Source: Sphingomonas caeni (GTDB taxonomy: Bacteria > Pseudomonadota > Alphaproteobacteria > Sphingomonadales > Sphingomonadaceae). Taken from it: a DNA stretch of 64,000 nt. Shown one piece after another: positions 16,943 through 26,300 of this stretch. The DNA is taken from positions 1-64,000 of the forward strand of contig NZ_JAPDOK010000002.1 of assembly GCF_026013415.1 (NCBI RefSeq), read 5' to 3'. A program made the position numbers and the translations under genes. The stretch's first letter is position 1; every line of letters begins with the position of its first letter. The notes under the pieces are model-generated. The model made no database searches and was not told the origin of the DNA. It worked only from the letters and a program-made list of their open reading frames with translations.

Positions 16943-18607
16943 TTATTTCCCCTGCGAGCGCCAGCGCTTGATCGTGCGTTCGAGGATGCCGTCCTCGCCG
17001 CCTGTCTCGCGCCACAGTTCGGAGAAGAGCGGATCCTCGGAGGCCGGGCGCTTGCTCTCTTCGAGACTGTCGAACAGCAGGCGGACCGGGGTCGAGACGC
17101 CCTCGCCCACCGCGATGCATTCGCGGTTCCGAAGCGCGGGAATCGAATCGAGGAAGCCGCGCGCGCCCTCGGGCATCGCCGCGCGGACGAACGCCTGGTC
17201 GCGCTCGTTGTTGAGGCGCATCGACAGGATCGTGCCGCACTGCGAGAGCACGCCCTCGGCCAGGTCCGAGGGCCGCTGCGTGATCAGCCCCAGCGACACG
17301 CCATATTTGCGGCCTTCCTTGGCGATCCGGCTGAGGATGCGCCCCACCGACGAGCCATCGGCGTTGCGCTCGTTGGGAACGTAGCGGTGCGCCTCCTCGC
17401 AGACGAGCAGGATCGGGCGCTTGGCTTCGTTGCGCGACCAGATCGCGAAGTCGAATACCATGCGGCTGAGCACCGCGACCACCACCGACGTGATTTCGGA
17501 AGGGACGCCCGACACGTCGATGATCGAGATCGGCTTGCCGTCTCCGGGAAGCCGGAAGATGCGTGCCAGAAAGGCCTGCATCGTATCCGCGACGAGCATG
17601 CCCGAGAACATGAAGGCATAACGCGGATCGGCCTTGATCTCGTCGATCTTGGAGCGGAGGCGCAGATAGGGCGCCGTATCGGTCGCCTTGTCCATCTTGC
17701 CCATTTCGAGCTGGATGATCTGGGTCAGGTCGCTCAGCAGATAGGGGATCGGCGCATCGACGGTGAGCTTGCCGATCTCCTGCGACAGGCGGTTCTTGCC
17801 CTTGGCGAGCAGGATGCACTTGGCGAGGATATCGGCATCGACCTGACGGTCCGATCCGTCGGTGGTCACGAAGACCTCGCAATGCTCCTCGAAATTCATC
17901 AACCAGTACGGCATCTGCAGGTTCGAGACGTCGTAGAGCGCGCCGATATTCTTGAACGCCGACGAATATTCGCCGTGCGGGTCGATCATCACGATATGAC
18001 CCTGGGGCGCGGCTTCGCAGATGCGGTGGAGGATCAGCGCGGCGCTGGTCGATTTTCCGGTACCGGTCGAGCCCAGCAGCGCGAAATGCTTGCCGAGCAT
18101 CGCATCGATATAGAGCGCGGCGCGGATGTCCTTGGTCGGATAGACGTTGCCGATCTCGATATGCGCGCGGTCCTCGGCGGCATAGACCTGCTTCAAGTCG
18201 GCGGTCGAGACGGGGAAAACCTGGGTGCCGGGCACGGGGTAGCGAGTGACGCCGCGGCGGAAGCGGTAGAGCTTGCCGGTCAGTTTCTCCTCATCGCCTT
18301 CGCCCAGGAAGTCGATCTGCGCGGCGATCCCGCCATCGGCGAGCTTGAGCGAACGAACGTTCGCGATGAGCCAGGTGCCGCCGACGCGGACCTTGACCTG
18401 GCTGCCAACCGTACCGGCATTGGCGATCGCGATATCGGTGCTGGCGTTGCAGGCCTCGAGCGCGGCCGAATCGAACATCACGACGCTCGACGAACCGGCG
18501 ATCTCGATCACCGCGCCGATCGCGCGCAAGGGCGTCTGGGAAGGCAGGGCCTCCGCTGAAACTGGCGCTGCACCTTCAAACGCGCGCGCGCCAAACTGGC
18601 CTTCCAT
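16943..18607 (-). CDS. HerA-like ATPase/helicase
   Basis: 554 aa. An N-terminal HAS-barrel-like beta region (residues of about 25-120) precedes a FtsK/HerA-type ATPase. Walker A is GSTGTGKSTSAALIL near residue 177, Walker B is LLVCEEAHRYVPNE near 400, and GLITQRPSDL is the sensor region. HerA proteins form hexameric DNA pumps that work with NurA-type nucleases in end resection or in defence. No NurA or SIR2 partner is adjacent here, so a housekeeping role is more likely than a defence one. Confidence 0.88.
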   Translation of the reverse strand: MEGQFGARAFEGAAPVSAEALPSQTPLRAIGAVIEIAGSSSVVMFDSAALEACNASTDIAIANAGTVGSQVKVRVGGTWLIANVRSLKLADGGIAAQIDFLGEGDEEKLTGKLYRFRRGVTRYPVPGTQVFPVSTADLKQVYAAEDRAHIEIGNVYPTKDIRAALYIDAMLGKHFALLGSTGTGKSTSAALILHRICEAAPQGHIVMIDPHGEYSSAFKNIGALYDVSNLQMPYWLMNFEEHCEVFVTTDGSDRQVDADILAKCILLAKGKNRLSQEIGKLTVDAPIPYLLSDLTQIIQLEMGKMDKATDTAPYLRLRSKIDEIKADPRYAFMFSGMLVADTMQAFLARIFRLPGDGKPISIIDVSGVPSEITSVVVAVLSRMVFDFAIWSRNEAKRPILLVCEEAHRYVPNERNADGSSVGRILSRIAKEGRKYGVSLGLITQRPSDLAEGVLSQCGTILSMRLNNERDQAFVRAAMPEGARGFLDSIPALRNRECIAVGEGVSTPVRLLFDSLEESKRPASEDPLFSELWRETGGEDGILERTIKRWRSQGK

Positions 18608-18690
18608 CGGCTGCTCCCCGTTACCCCGGAGATCACCATGCGCAAGTGGAGGTAAAGATTAGGTGTTTGCGCGCTTTTTGTTTGGGGTAC

Positions 18691-18770
18691 CGCACCAGCC
18701 CGCTCCCCCACCCGGCCTCCCTTACTTTAGTATTCCATGGGAGGCCGGGCGGGGGAGCGGGCTGGTGCAG
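18691..18770. repeat. Palindromic intergenic repeat, family C, copy 2
   Basis: Inverted CAGCCCGCTCCCCCACCCGG-type arms with a 19-nt centre, between the starts/ends of two minus-strand genes. Confidence 0.85.
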
Positions 18771-18796
18771 TAAGCTCAGCGCAGCCGAAAAAAGCG

Positions 18797-19594
18797 TTAG
18801 AATCTTCGCCAGATCGCGCCGGCGCCCCAGCCGAGCAGCACCGACAGCGCCACCGCGACCAGGCCGTAAATGACCGAATAGCGGTCGGCCGAGCGCGCCA
18901 CGAAGCGCTCGAACCCCGATTTGCGGATATCGATCGGGCGCACCGCGGCGGCGAGGACGCGGCCGTCGCGAATCAGGAAGGTCTCGGCGGTGAAGCGCCC
19001 GACCGGCACGCGCGCCGGGATGGTGAGCCGGGCGCGATAGAGCACGCCGCTGGTGATCTCGACCGCGCCAGGCGCCTCGTAATAGAGCCCGCCGCGCTTG
19101 CGCAGGTCGACCAGCCCCGCGTCGAACCGCCGCTGGACGTCGGGCGAGGCGCCCGAAGCGGGGGACAGGGCGAGGCTGTCGACCCCGAGCTCGTAGATCG
19201 CGCGGGTGCGCTCGTCGACCAGGGCCTTGATCGGCTTGGACGAGGCGATCGCGTAGAAGCTCGGCGCCGAACGGTAGCGCATCCGGTCGGCATTGACCCA
19301 GATGCCCGCGACCTTCTCCTTCTCGCGCACCAGCACCGATTGGGTGGGCCCCTTGATCACCACCACCACGTCGGTCCTCCCGCTCTCGGCCGGGGCCTGG
19401 CCCTTGGGATAGAGGATCGCGCCGAACAGCAGCAGGTCCGCGCCGGTGAAGGAGTAAGCGATCTCGATATCGCGCTGCGACACATCGGGGATGAGGACCG
19501 GCTTTGCCGGACTCTGGGCCTGGCCCAACAGCAACGGCGCCAGCAGGATCAGGGCGCTTTTTCTAATGAGTGCCGCACCGGCCCGCTCCCCCAC
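18797..19594 (-). CDS. TIGR02186-like secreted/membrane protein
   Basis: 265 aa from GTG 19594. The start lies inside a family C repeat, whose AGGGAGG sits 4 bases upstream and acts as ribosome-binding site. From this GTG a good signal peptide is read (ERAGAALIRKSALILLAPLL). The body resembles the TIGR02186 family (DVSQRDIEIAYSFTGADLLL, GPTQSVLVREKEKVAGIWVN). A C-terminal transmembrane helix (SVIYGLVAVALSVLLGWGAGA) follows. Members commonly sit beside a TauE-type exporter, as here. The function is unknown. Confidence 0.75.
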   Translation of the reverse strand: MGERAGAALIRKSALILLAPLLLGQAQSPAKPVLIPDVSQRDIEIAYSFTGADLLLFGAILYPKGQAPAESGRTDVVVVIKGPTQSVLVREKEKVAGIWVNADRMRYRSAPSFYAIASSKPIKALVDERTRAIYELGVDSLALSPASGASPDVQRRFDAGLVDLRKRGGLYYEAPGAVEITSGVLYRARLTIPARVPVGRFTAETFLIRDGRVLAAAVRPIDIRKSGFERFVARSADRYSVIYGLVAVALSVLLGWGAGAIWRRF

Positions 19595-19653
19595 CCGGCC
19601 TCCCTTACTATAGGGTATCCTATGGGAGGCCGGGTGGGGGAGCGGGCCGGTGC
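19572..19653. repeat. Palindromic intergenic repeat, family C, copy 3
   Basis: Inverted GCCCGCTCCCCCACCCGGCC arms flanking TTACTATAGGGTATCCTA. One arm overlaps the start of the TIGR02186-like gene and provides its GTG and AGGGAGG. Confidence 0.85.
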
Positions 19654-19695
19654 GGCGTTTCAGCGAAGCTGAAACCTGACGGAGAAAATCGCGCT

Positions 19696-20610
19696 TCACA
19701 GCAGTTCGACCGAATAGATCTCGTCGGGCCGCCAGGCGAGACCGAGCAGCATGCGGATCGCGACGACGAGCACGATCACCGCGAGCGCGAGGCGGAGCTG
19801 CTCGGGCTTGGCCTTGGAGGCGAAGCGCGCGCCGAGCTGCGCGCCGACCACCGATCCGAGCAGGAGGAGCGCCGCCAGGACGATATCGACCGCCTTGGTG
19901 GTGGTGGCATGGACCATCGTCGCCCAAGCGGTGACGAACAGGATCTGGAACAGGCTGGTGCCGACCACCACCGCGGTTCCCATGCCGAGCAGATAGATCA
20001 TCGCCGGCACCAGGATGAACCCGCCGCCGACCCCCAGCAGCATCGTCAGGATGCCGGTCAGGAAGCCGAGGATCACCGGGGCCAAGGGCGAGATATAGAG
20101 CCCCGAACGGTAGAAGCGCCACCGCAGCGGGAGCATCGCCACCAGCGGATGATGCCGCTTGCGCCGCGGCCTGGGCGCGATCCCGGCGCGCGCCGCGCGC
20201 ATCGAATAGATGCTCTCATAGAGCATCAGCCCGCCGATCGAGCCGAGCATGAGGACGTAGAGGATCGCGATCACCGTATCGATCAGCCCGCGCGCCTGGA
20301 GCAGGGTGAACAGCCCCGCACCGGCGAAGCTGCCCAGCACCCCGCCGAAGACGAGCACCATCCCCATCTTGATATCGACCCCGTCGCGGCGGAGATGCGC
20401 GAACACCCCCGAGACGCTGGCGCCGGTCACCTGGCTCGCGGCGGAGGCGGCGGCGACGGTGGGCGGGATGCCGTAGACGATCAGCAGCGGCGTGGTGAGA
20501 AACCCGCCGCCCACCCCGAACATCCCCGACAGCAAGCCGACGCCGAGCCCCAGCGCGACGATCACGAACGCGTTGACCGAGAGATTGGCGATGGGGAGGT
20601 AAAGGTCCAC
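19696..20610 (-). CDS. TauE/SafE family transporter (sulfite/organosulfonate exporter-like)
   Basis: 304 aa, GTG start. Two homologous halves each carry the GVGGG signature (SGMFGVGGGFLTTPLL and TMLLGVGGGFILVPAM). About eight hydrophobic helices are separated by a basic cytoplasmic loop (APRPRRKRHHPL). The family exports sulfite, sulfoacetate or related anions across the inner membrane. It lies upstream of the TIGR02186-like gene on the same strand; the two probably act together. The substrate is not deducible. Confidence 0.88.
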   Translation of the reverse strand: MDLYLPIANLSVNAFVIVALGLGVGLLSGMFGVGGGFLTTPLLIVYGIPPTVAAASAASQVTGASVSGVFAHLRRDGVDIKMGMVLVFGGVLGSFAGAGLFTLLQARGLIDTVIAILYVLMLGSIGGLMLYESIYSMRAARAGIAPRPRRKRHHPLVAMLPLRWRFYRSGLYISPLAPVILGFLTGILTMLLGVGGGFILVPAMIYLLGMGTAVVVGTSLFQILFVTAWATMVHATTTKAVDIVLAALLLLGSVVGAQLGARFASKAKPEQLRLALAVIVLVVAIRMLLGLAWRPDEIYSVELL

Positions 20611-20676
20611 GATGGAGGCGATAACGCGGCTGGGCGCTGAGCAAAAGGCGTCGGGTTCAGAAATCGCCCTTCCTCA

Positions 20677-20799
20677 ATCCTCCCCCGCCAGGGGGAGGTG
20701 GCGCCGAAGGCGTCGGAGGGGGAGGAAACGTGCCGCTATGTTGGGGATTCCTCCCCCTCCGTCAGCTTCGCTGCCACCTCCCCCTGGCGGGGGAGGATT
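20677..20799. repeat. Palindromic intergenic repeat, family A, copy 2
   Basis: TCCTCCCCCGCCAGGGGGAG and its inverted counterpart flank about 80 bp including GGAGGGGGAGG and CCCTCCGTCAGC. It ends exactly at the stop codon of the barrel-like gene. Confidence 0.88.
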
Positions 20800-21807
20800 T
20801 CAGAAATCGCTCCCCAGGGTCAGCGCCACGCCCGAGCCGGGCCGCGCATCGCCCGCGACGCGCTGGCGCCAGTCGAGCGCGAGGCGGAAGCGCTGGCCGC
20901 GAACGGGGACGGTGAGCGTCGCCGACGGCCCCAGATCGAGCCGCGCCGCGTCGCGCTGCGCCGCTCCCCAGGCGCCCGCCCCGAGCGCGAGCCGCGTGCC
21001 CCCGATCGGGTGCGTCGCCCGCACCGCGCCATCGGCATAGGGCTCGATCCGCGCGCGCCGGATCGCGCCCGCCTGGCCGTAGGATTCGAGCCGGAAGCCG
21101 CCGGGGATGCGGGTATCGACCCCCGCGACCAGCCCCAGCCCCGGCCCGCCCTTCCCGCCATCGACGGCGATCCGCTGCTCGGCGACGAGGCGGACGGGCG
21201 CGCGCACCGGCTGCCACTCGACCCCGACCGCCGCCTCGCGCCCCGGGCCCGAGAGCGGCGTCACGAAGCGGCCGAACAGCGCGATCCGGTGGCGCCGGTC
21301 GGCCAGCCACGCGATCCGCATCCCGGCCTGGCTCCCGCCCAATTGCCCGCCGGGCGCCGCGCCGATCCCGCTCCCCTGCCGCAACGTGAGCCAGCCGCTG
21401 GCGGACCAGCGCGACGGCGCGGGATCGAACCGGGTCTGGGCGGCCTCGGGCGCGGCGGGACCGGGGGGTGCGTCGGTATATTCGGCGGCGCCGAACTGGA
21501 AGACGCCGAGCGTCGCCAACTCGACCCGGACCGGATCCGAGGCCGGCGCCGGAAGGATCGCATGGTGCAGGCGGAGCGGAACGGCGGTGGCGGGGATCAC
21601 GGGGGCCGGCGCAGCCGGGATCGCCCGCGCCTCGGGCACCGGCGCCTCGCGCGGCGAGAAGGACGGGAGCGGCAGCGCCTGCCGGATCGCCTCCGGAAGC
21701 GACCCGGTCTGGGGCCACAGGATCGCGACCCGCACCACCACCCAGCCGATGGCGACCAGCGCCAGGAACCGCAGCGGGCGTCCCTTGCCGTGAACCATCG
21801 CGGTCAT
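20800..21807 (-). CDS. Membrane-anchored protein with predicted beta-barrel, partner of NfrB-like glycosyltransferase
   Basis: 335 aa from ATG 21807, which overlaps the glycosyltransferase stop codon as ATGA. One transmembrane or signal helix (FLALVAIGWVVVRVAILWP) is followed by a Pro/Ala-rich linker to about residue 90. The last 200 residues alternate as in outer-membrane strands and end in GVALTLGSDF with a C-terminal Phe. The last part resembles the C-terminal domain of phage N4 adsorption protein NfrA, but lacks its TPR region; this is inference from pattern. It probably cooperates with the glycosyltransferase in surface glycan secretion. Confidence 0.6.
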   Translation of the reverse strand: MTAMVHGKGRPLRFLALVAIGWVVVRVAILWPQTGSLPEAIRQALPLPSFSPREAPVPEARAIPAAPAPVIPATAVPLRLHHAILPAPASDPVRVELATLGVFQFGAAEYTDAPPGPAAPEAAQTRFDPAPSRWSASGWLTLRQGSGIGAAPGGQLGGSQAGMRIAWLADRRHRIALFGRFVTPLSGPGREAAVGVEWQPVRAPVRLVAEQRIAVDGGKGGPGLGLVAGVDTRIPGGFRLESYGQAGAIRRARIEPYADGAVRATHPIGGTRLALGAGAWGAAQRDAARLDLGPSATLTVPVRGQRFRLALDWRQRVAGDARPGSGVALTLGSDF

Positions 21808-23195
21808 GCGGCGGCGCGCTCGTCGTCGGGGAAATGGTGGGCGGTCTTGTCCCATTCCGGGACGGCGCCGGCGAGCATGCGGACATAAGCGAACATCGCC
21901 CGCCGCGCCGCCATCAGCGCGATGACGTTGCCGATGATCACGCGCGGGATCGAGAGCAGGGCGTCGCGCCAGCCATAGGCGCCGCCCGTCACCGCCGCGC
22001 GCACCAGCAGCCGCCAGCCGAGCAGGCCGAAATTGACCGCGAGCAGCCAGCGCATCGAGGGCGCCAGCGCACCTGGGGTGATTCCGCTCAGCGCATGCAC
22101 GGTGAAGGAGAGGCCCCATAGCAGCAGCGCGGCATAGGCGAGCGCCAGCACCGGAATTTCGAGGATCGCGCGCCGGTCGCGCATCCGCATCCAGTGATCG
22201 CCGATCCGTCCGGGCGCGCCCCAGCCGGTCCGGTCCCAGCCGGCGAGCGCGATGCCCGTCATCCAGCGCGCCTTTTGCCGCACCGCCGCGCCGATCTGGT
22301 GCGGGAAATAGGCCTCGACCGCGATCGGCCGGCCATAGGGCCGCTCGGGCGCCCGCACGAACGCGGTGCGCCCGCCCATCGCCGCGACGGTGAGCCCCAG
22401 CTCATAATCCTCGGTCAGGCTCGCCTCGTCGAACGGCGCCCCGCCCCGCGCCGCGGCGATCCGCGCCAGCATGCCGCGCCGGATCGCGCAGCCGACGCCT
22501 GCGAACGGCATCGCCGCCCCCAATGCCTGCCGCACCACCAGCTCGCGCGCATGCGCCTGGGCGAACTCGTCGCAATAATGGCCCGAAACCAGAGGCGACC
22601 CGCGCTTGCGCAAGGGCCGGACGGGCAGCTGGACCGCGTCGAAATCCACCAGGCGCTCGGCGAACAGCCGCAGCTCGAGCGGATGGACCCGGTCCTCGGC
22701 ATCGTGGAGCACCACCGCCAGCACCTCGTCCCCCGCCTCGTCGCGGAGCAGGGCGCGCCACAGCGTGTTGAGGCAATCGGCCTTGGTCGTCCCCCCCGAA
22801 CGCGACCCGATCACGAGGCGGATCCGGTCATCCTCCTCGGCGACATCGGCCACCGCCGCGATCGTCATCGGATCGTTGGGATAGGTGCCGACATAGATGC
22901 GGTAATCGGGGTGATCGAACCGCGCGAGCGCGGTACGCAGCATCGGACCGATCACGCTCGCCTCGTCCCAGGCGGGCACGAACACCGCGATCCGTCCCGG
23001 CGGCAGCGCGGGAGACCGCTTTTCGGCCGCAGACGGACCATAGAGCCAGCCGCGCATCCAGCCCCGTGCCGCGCGCGCGCCATAGACGAGATCGACCAGC
23101 AGATCGTCGAGCCCGCCGATCAGGAACCAGATCGCCGCGAACAAGGTCGCCTCGCGCATCAGCGCGTCGAGTATGATGAGACCGGCTTCCCCCAC
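21804..23195 (-). CDS. NfrB-like family 2 glycosyltransferase
   Basis: 463 aa from GTG 23195, preceded by GGGGGGAA; ATG 23159 is a possible alternative. An N-terminal membrane segment (REATLFAAIWFLIGGLDDLL) is followed by a GT2 domain. Its substrate motifs are PAWDEASVIGPML, HDAEDRVHPLE (DxD-like), LTEDYELGL, and QKARWMTGI corresponding to QxxRW. Two or more C-terminal membrane helices follow. This arrangement matches the N4-glycan synthase NfrB, a c-di-GMP-controlled inner-membrane synthase in E. coli, although no separate GGDEF gene or MshEN domain is visible here. The gene is coupled to the barrel-like gene. Confidence 0.83.
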   Translation of the reverse strand: MGEAGLIILDALMREATLFAAIWFLIGGLDDLLVDLVYGARAARGWMRGWLYGPSAAEKRSPALPPGRIAVFVPAWDEASVIGPMLRTALARFDHPDYRIYVGTYPNDPMTIAAVADVAEEDDRIRLVIGSRSGGTTKADCLNTLWRALLRDEAGDEVLAVVLHDAEDRVHPLELRLFAERLVDFDAVQLPVRPLRKRGSPLVSGHYCDEFAQAHARELVVRQALGAAMPFAGVGCAIRRGMLARIAAARGGAPFDEASLTEDYELGLTVAAMGGRTAFVRAPERPYGRPIAVEAYFPHQIGAAVRQKARWMTGIALAGWDRTGWGAPGRIGDHWMRMRDRRAILEIPVLALAYAALLLWGLSFTVHALSGITPGALAPSMRWLLAVNFGLLGWRLLVRAAVTGGAYGWRDALLSIPRVIIGNVIALMAARRAMFAYVRMLAGAVPEWDKTAHHFPDDERAAA

Positions 23196-23340
23196 CCCGT
23201 TCCCCCCGATTCGGAGGAGACCTTATCCGAAGCGGAGAGACCGCGATCAACCCGCTGTCCCGGAACATGCTTAATTCATTGCTGGACTCGGCCCCGCGCC
23301 GGTTTAGTCTCCCCGCGCTGCCTGTAGGGGGACGGTCGAA

Positions 23341-26300
23341 ATGAAGCTCGCTGCACGTGTCGCGATTCTGGCTCTGGCACTGTCGCCGATCGGTGCGTTC
23401 GCCGCCTTCGGCGACAATAGTCCCCAGGTCGAAATGGCCACCCCCGGCATCGGCGACGGCGCGATCGAGCGCTTCACGGTGCGCTTCACCGAGGCGATGG
23501 TGCCGCTGGGCGATCCCCGCGCCGAAGCCCCCTTCAAGGTCGAATGCCCGGTCGCGGGCGAGGGCCGCTGGGTCGATCAGACCACCTGGGTCTATGAATT
23601 CGCCAACCCGCTCCCCGGCGGCACGACCTGCAAATTCTCCTTCCGCGACAAGCTGCGCAGCCTCGCCGGCTATGCCGTCACCGGGCAGAGCGAGTTCACC
23701 GTCGATTCGGGCGGGCCGATCGCGCGTGCGGTGCTGCCGGGCGCGTTCGGCGACGATATCGAGGAAGACCAGGTCTTCCTCGTCGCCGCGAACATGGGCG
23801 TCGACCGCGCTTCGGTGTCGGCGAACGCCTATTGCTCGGTCGACGGGGTGGGCGAGAAGATCCCGGTCGACGTGCTGGGCGCCGACATTCCCGCCAAGCT
23901 GCTGAGCGACCTCGGCACCGATCGGTGGGAGGTGCGCAACTTCCTCGAATCGGCGGGACTGCCGCAGACGCTCCCCGCCAAGGCCGAGGACCGCGCCAGG
24001 GCGACCGAGAGCCTGGTCGCGGTCAAATGCCATCGTCCGCTCCCGCCGGGCCGCGACATGGCGCTGATGTGGGGCAAGGGGATCAAGAGCCCCTCCGGCC
24101 GCCTCGCGGGCGCCGATCAGCGCTTCGACTATACGGTGCGCAAGCCCTTCACCGCGCGCTTCGAATGCTCGCGCGTCAATCCCCAGGCCGGGTGCAGCCC
24201 GGTCGAGGATGCCTGGGTCCGCTTCAGCGCGCCGATCCCGCGCGAACAGGCGGCGGCGGTGCGCATCAAGCTTGCCGACGGCAAGGAATTGGCGCCGGTC
24301 ATCAGCAAGGAGGATGAGCGCAAGGCGACGCTCTCCGATCTCAAGTTCAAGGCGCCGCTCCCGGTCGCGCAGACCGCCAAGCTGGTCCTGCCCGCCGATG
24401 TGAAGGACGAGAGCGGGCGCGCGCTCTCCAACGCCGAGCGCTTCCCGCTCGACGTGCGGTTCGACGAGGCGCCGCCGCTGGTGAAGTTCGCCGCGGACTT
24501 CGGCATCCTCGAATGGAAGGAAGGCGGCGTGCTGCCGCTCACCGTCCGCAATGTCGAGGGCCAGCTCGCCGCCAGCCAGCTCACGCTTTCGGGGCAGTCG
24601 CTCAAGGTCGACAGCGACGGCGAGGTCGCGCGCTGGCTGCGGGTGATCGACGATGCCGGCGACGACAAGTTCGACGAAGTGAAGCGCGGCAAGGAGACGC
24701 TGCGCATCAACCAGACCGGCACCAAGTCGATCCTCAAGGGCGTCGCGGGCGGATCGACCTTCAACCTCGGCCTGCCGAGCGCGGGCAAGGAATTCGAGGT
24801 GATGGGCATCCCGCTCAACAAGCCCGGATTCTATGTCGTCGAGATCGCGTCGCCGCGGCTCGGCGAGGCACTGCTCGGGCGCAAGGCAACGCGCTATGTC
24901 TCGGCGGGGGCGCTCGTCACCAACATGGCGGTCCATTTCAAATGGGGCCGCGAGGGGTCGCTCGTCTGGGTGACCGCGCTCAACAGCGGCACCGGCGTCG
25001 GCAGCGCGGACGTGCGCGTGACCGACAGCTGCACCGGCCAATTGCTCGCCCAGGGCAAGACCGACGCCTCGGGGCGCCTCGGCGTCCCCGCCGGGCTGCC
25101 CGAGCCGGCGAGCTATGGCAGCTGCAACGACAATAGCAGCCAGCATCCACTGATGATCTCGGCGCGTTCGGGCGAGGATTTCAGCTTCAACCTCACCGCC
25201 TGGGGCGAGGGCATCAGCCCCAGCGATTTCGAGCTCTCCTATGGCTGGAGCAAGCCGGATCAGATTCTCCATACCGTGTTCGACCGCGCGCTCGTCCGCC
25301 AGGGCGAGGCGATCCATATGAAGCATATCCTCCGCCTGCCGGTCGCCGCCGGCTTCAAGGCGGGTGAGCCCCTCACCGGCACGCTGCGCCTGTCGCATCG
25401 CGGCTCGGACACCCAGTTCGATATCCCGCTCAAGATCGACGCGAGCGGATCGGGCGAAACCGACTGGACCGCCCCGCAGGGCGCGCCGATGGGCGATTAC
25501 GACCTGCAGGTGATCGCCAAGGACAAGGATGGCGACGAGCGGACGATCTGGACCGACCAGTCGTTCAAGATCGACGAATATCGCCTGCCGACGATGAAGG
25601 CGAGCGTCAGCGGTCCCAAGGACCCGGCGATCCGCCCAACCACCATGCCGCTCGATCTGTTCGTCGGCTATCTCTCGGGCGGCGGCGCGTCGAACCTGCC
25701 GGTCGAGGTTCGCATCGGCTATTTCGACGGCAGCCGCACTCCCGCCGGTTATGACAGCTACACCTTTGGCGGCCGCGCGCTGGCCGAGGGGGTCACCGAC
25801 CTGAACGGCGACGGCGACGAGGAGGAGGATAGCGGGTCGGCGCTGCCGCCGACCCAGACGCTGCCGGTGACGCTCAACGCCGAGGGCTCGGCGCGCGCCA
25901 CCGTCGATGTCCCTGCCACGCTCGAGCTCGACAGCAACATGCTCGTCGAGATGGATTATCAGGACGCCAATGGCGAGGTGCTGACCGCATCGAGCCGCAT
26001 TCCGCTCTACGCCTCGGCGGTCCAGCTCGGCATGAAAACCGATGGCTGGCTGATGAAGCAGGACGATATGCGGCTGCGCTTCGTCGCGCTCGACGTGTCG
26101 GGCAAGCCGATCGCCAACCAGGCCATCTCGGTCGAGCTCTACAGCCGCGAGATCCTCACCGCCCGGCGCAAGCTGATCGGCGGCTTCTACGCCTATGACA
26201 ACAAGGTGAAGGTGACCAAGCTGGGCGCGACCTGCTCGGCGACCACCGACAGTTTGGGGCTAGCCCAGTGCCAGATCAACCCGGGCGTGTCGGGCGAGGT

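Noticed and set aside
16943-18607. HerA-based anti-phage system (HerA with SIR2 or DUF4297)
   Set aside because: No partner effector lies on either side. The neighbours are a wall endopeptidase and a TIGR02186/TauE pair.
22828-25398. Minus-strand open frame of 856 codons opposite the alpha-2-macroglobulin gene
   Set aside because: It is antisense to a gene with clear domains. The Arg/Ala/Glu/Leu composition without motifs is what high-GC DNA produces in the complementary frame.
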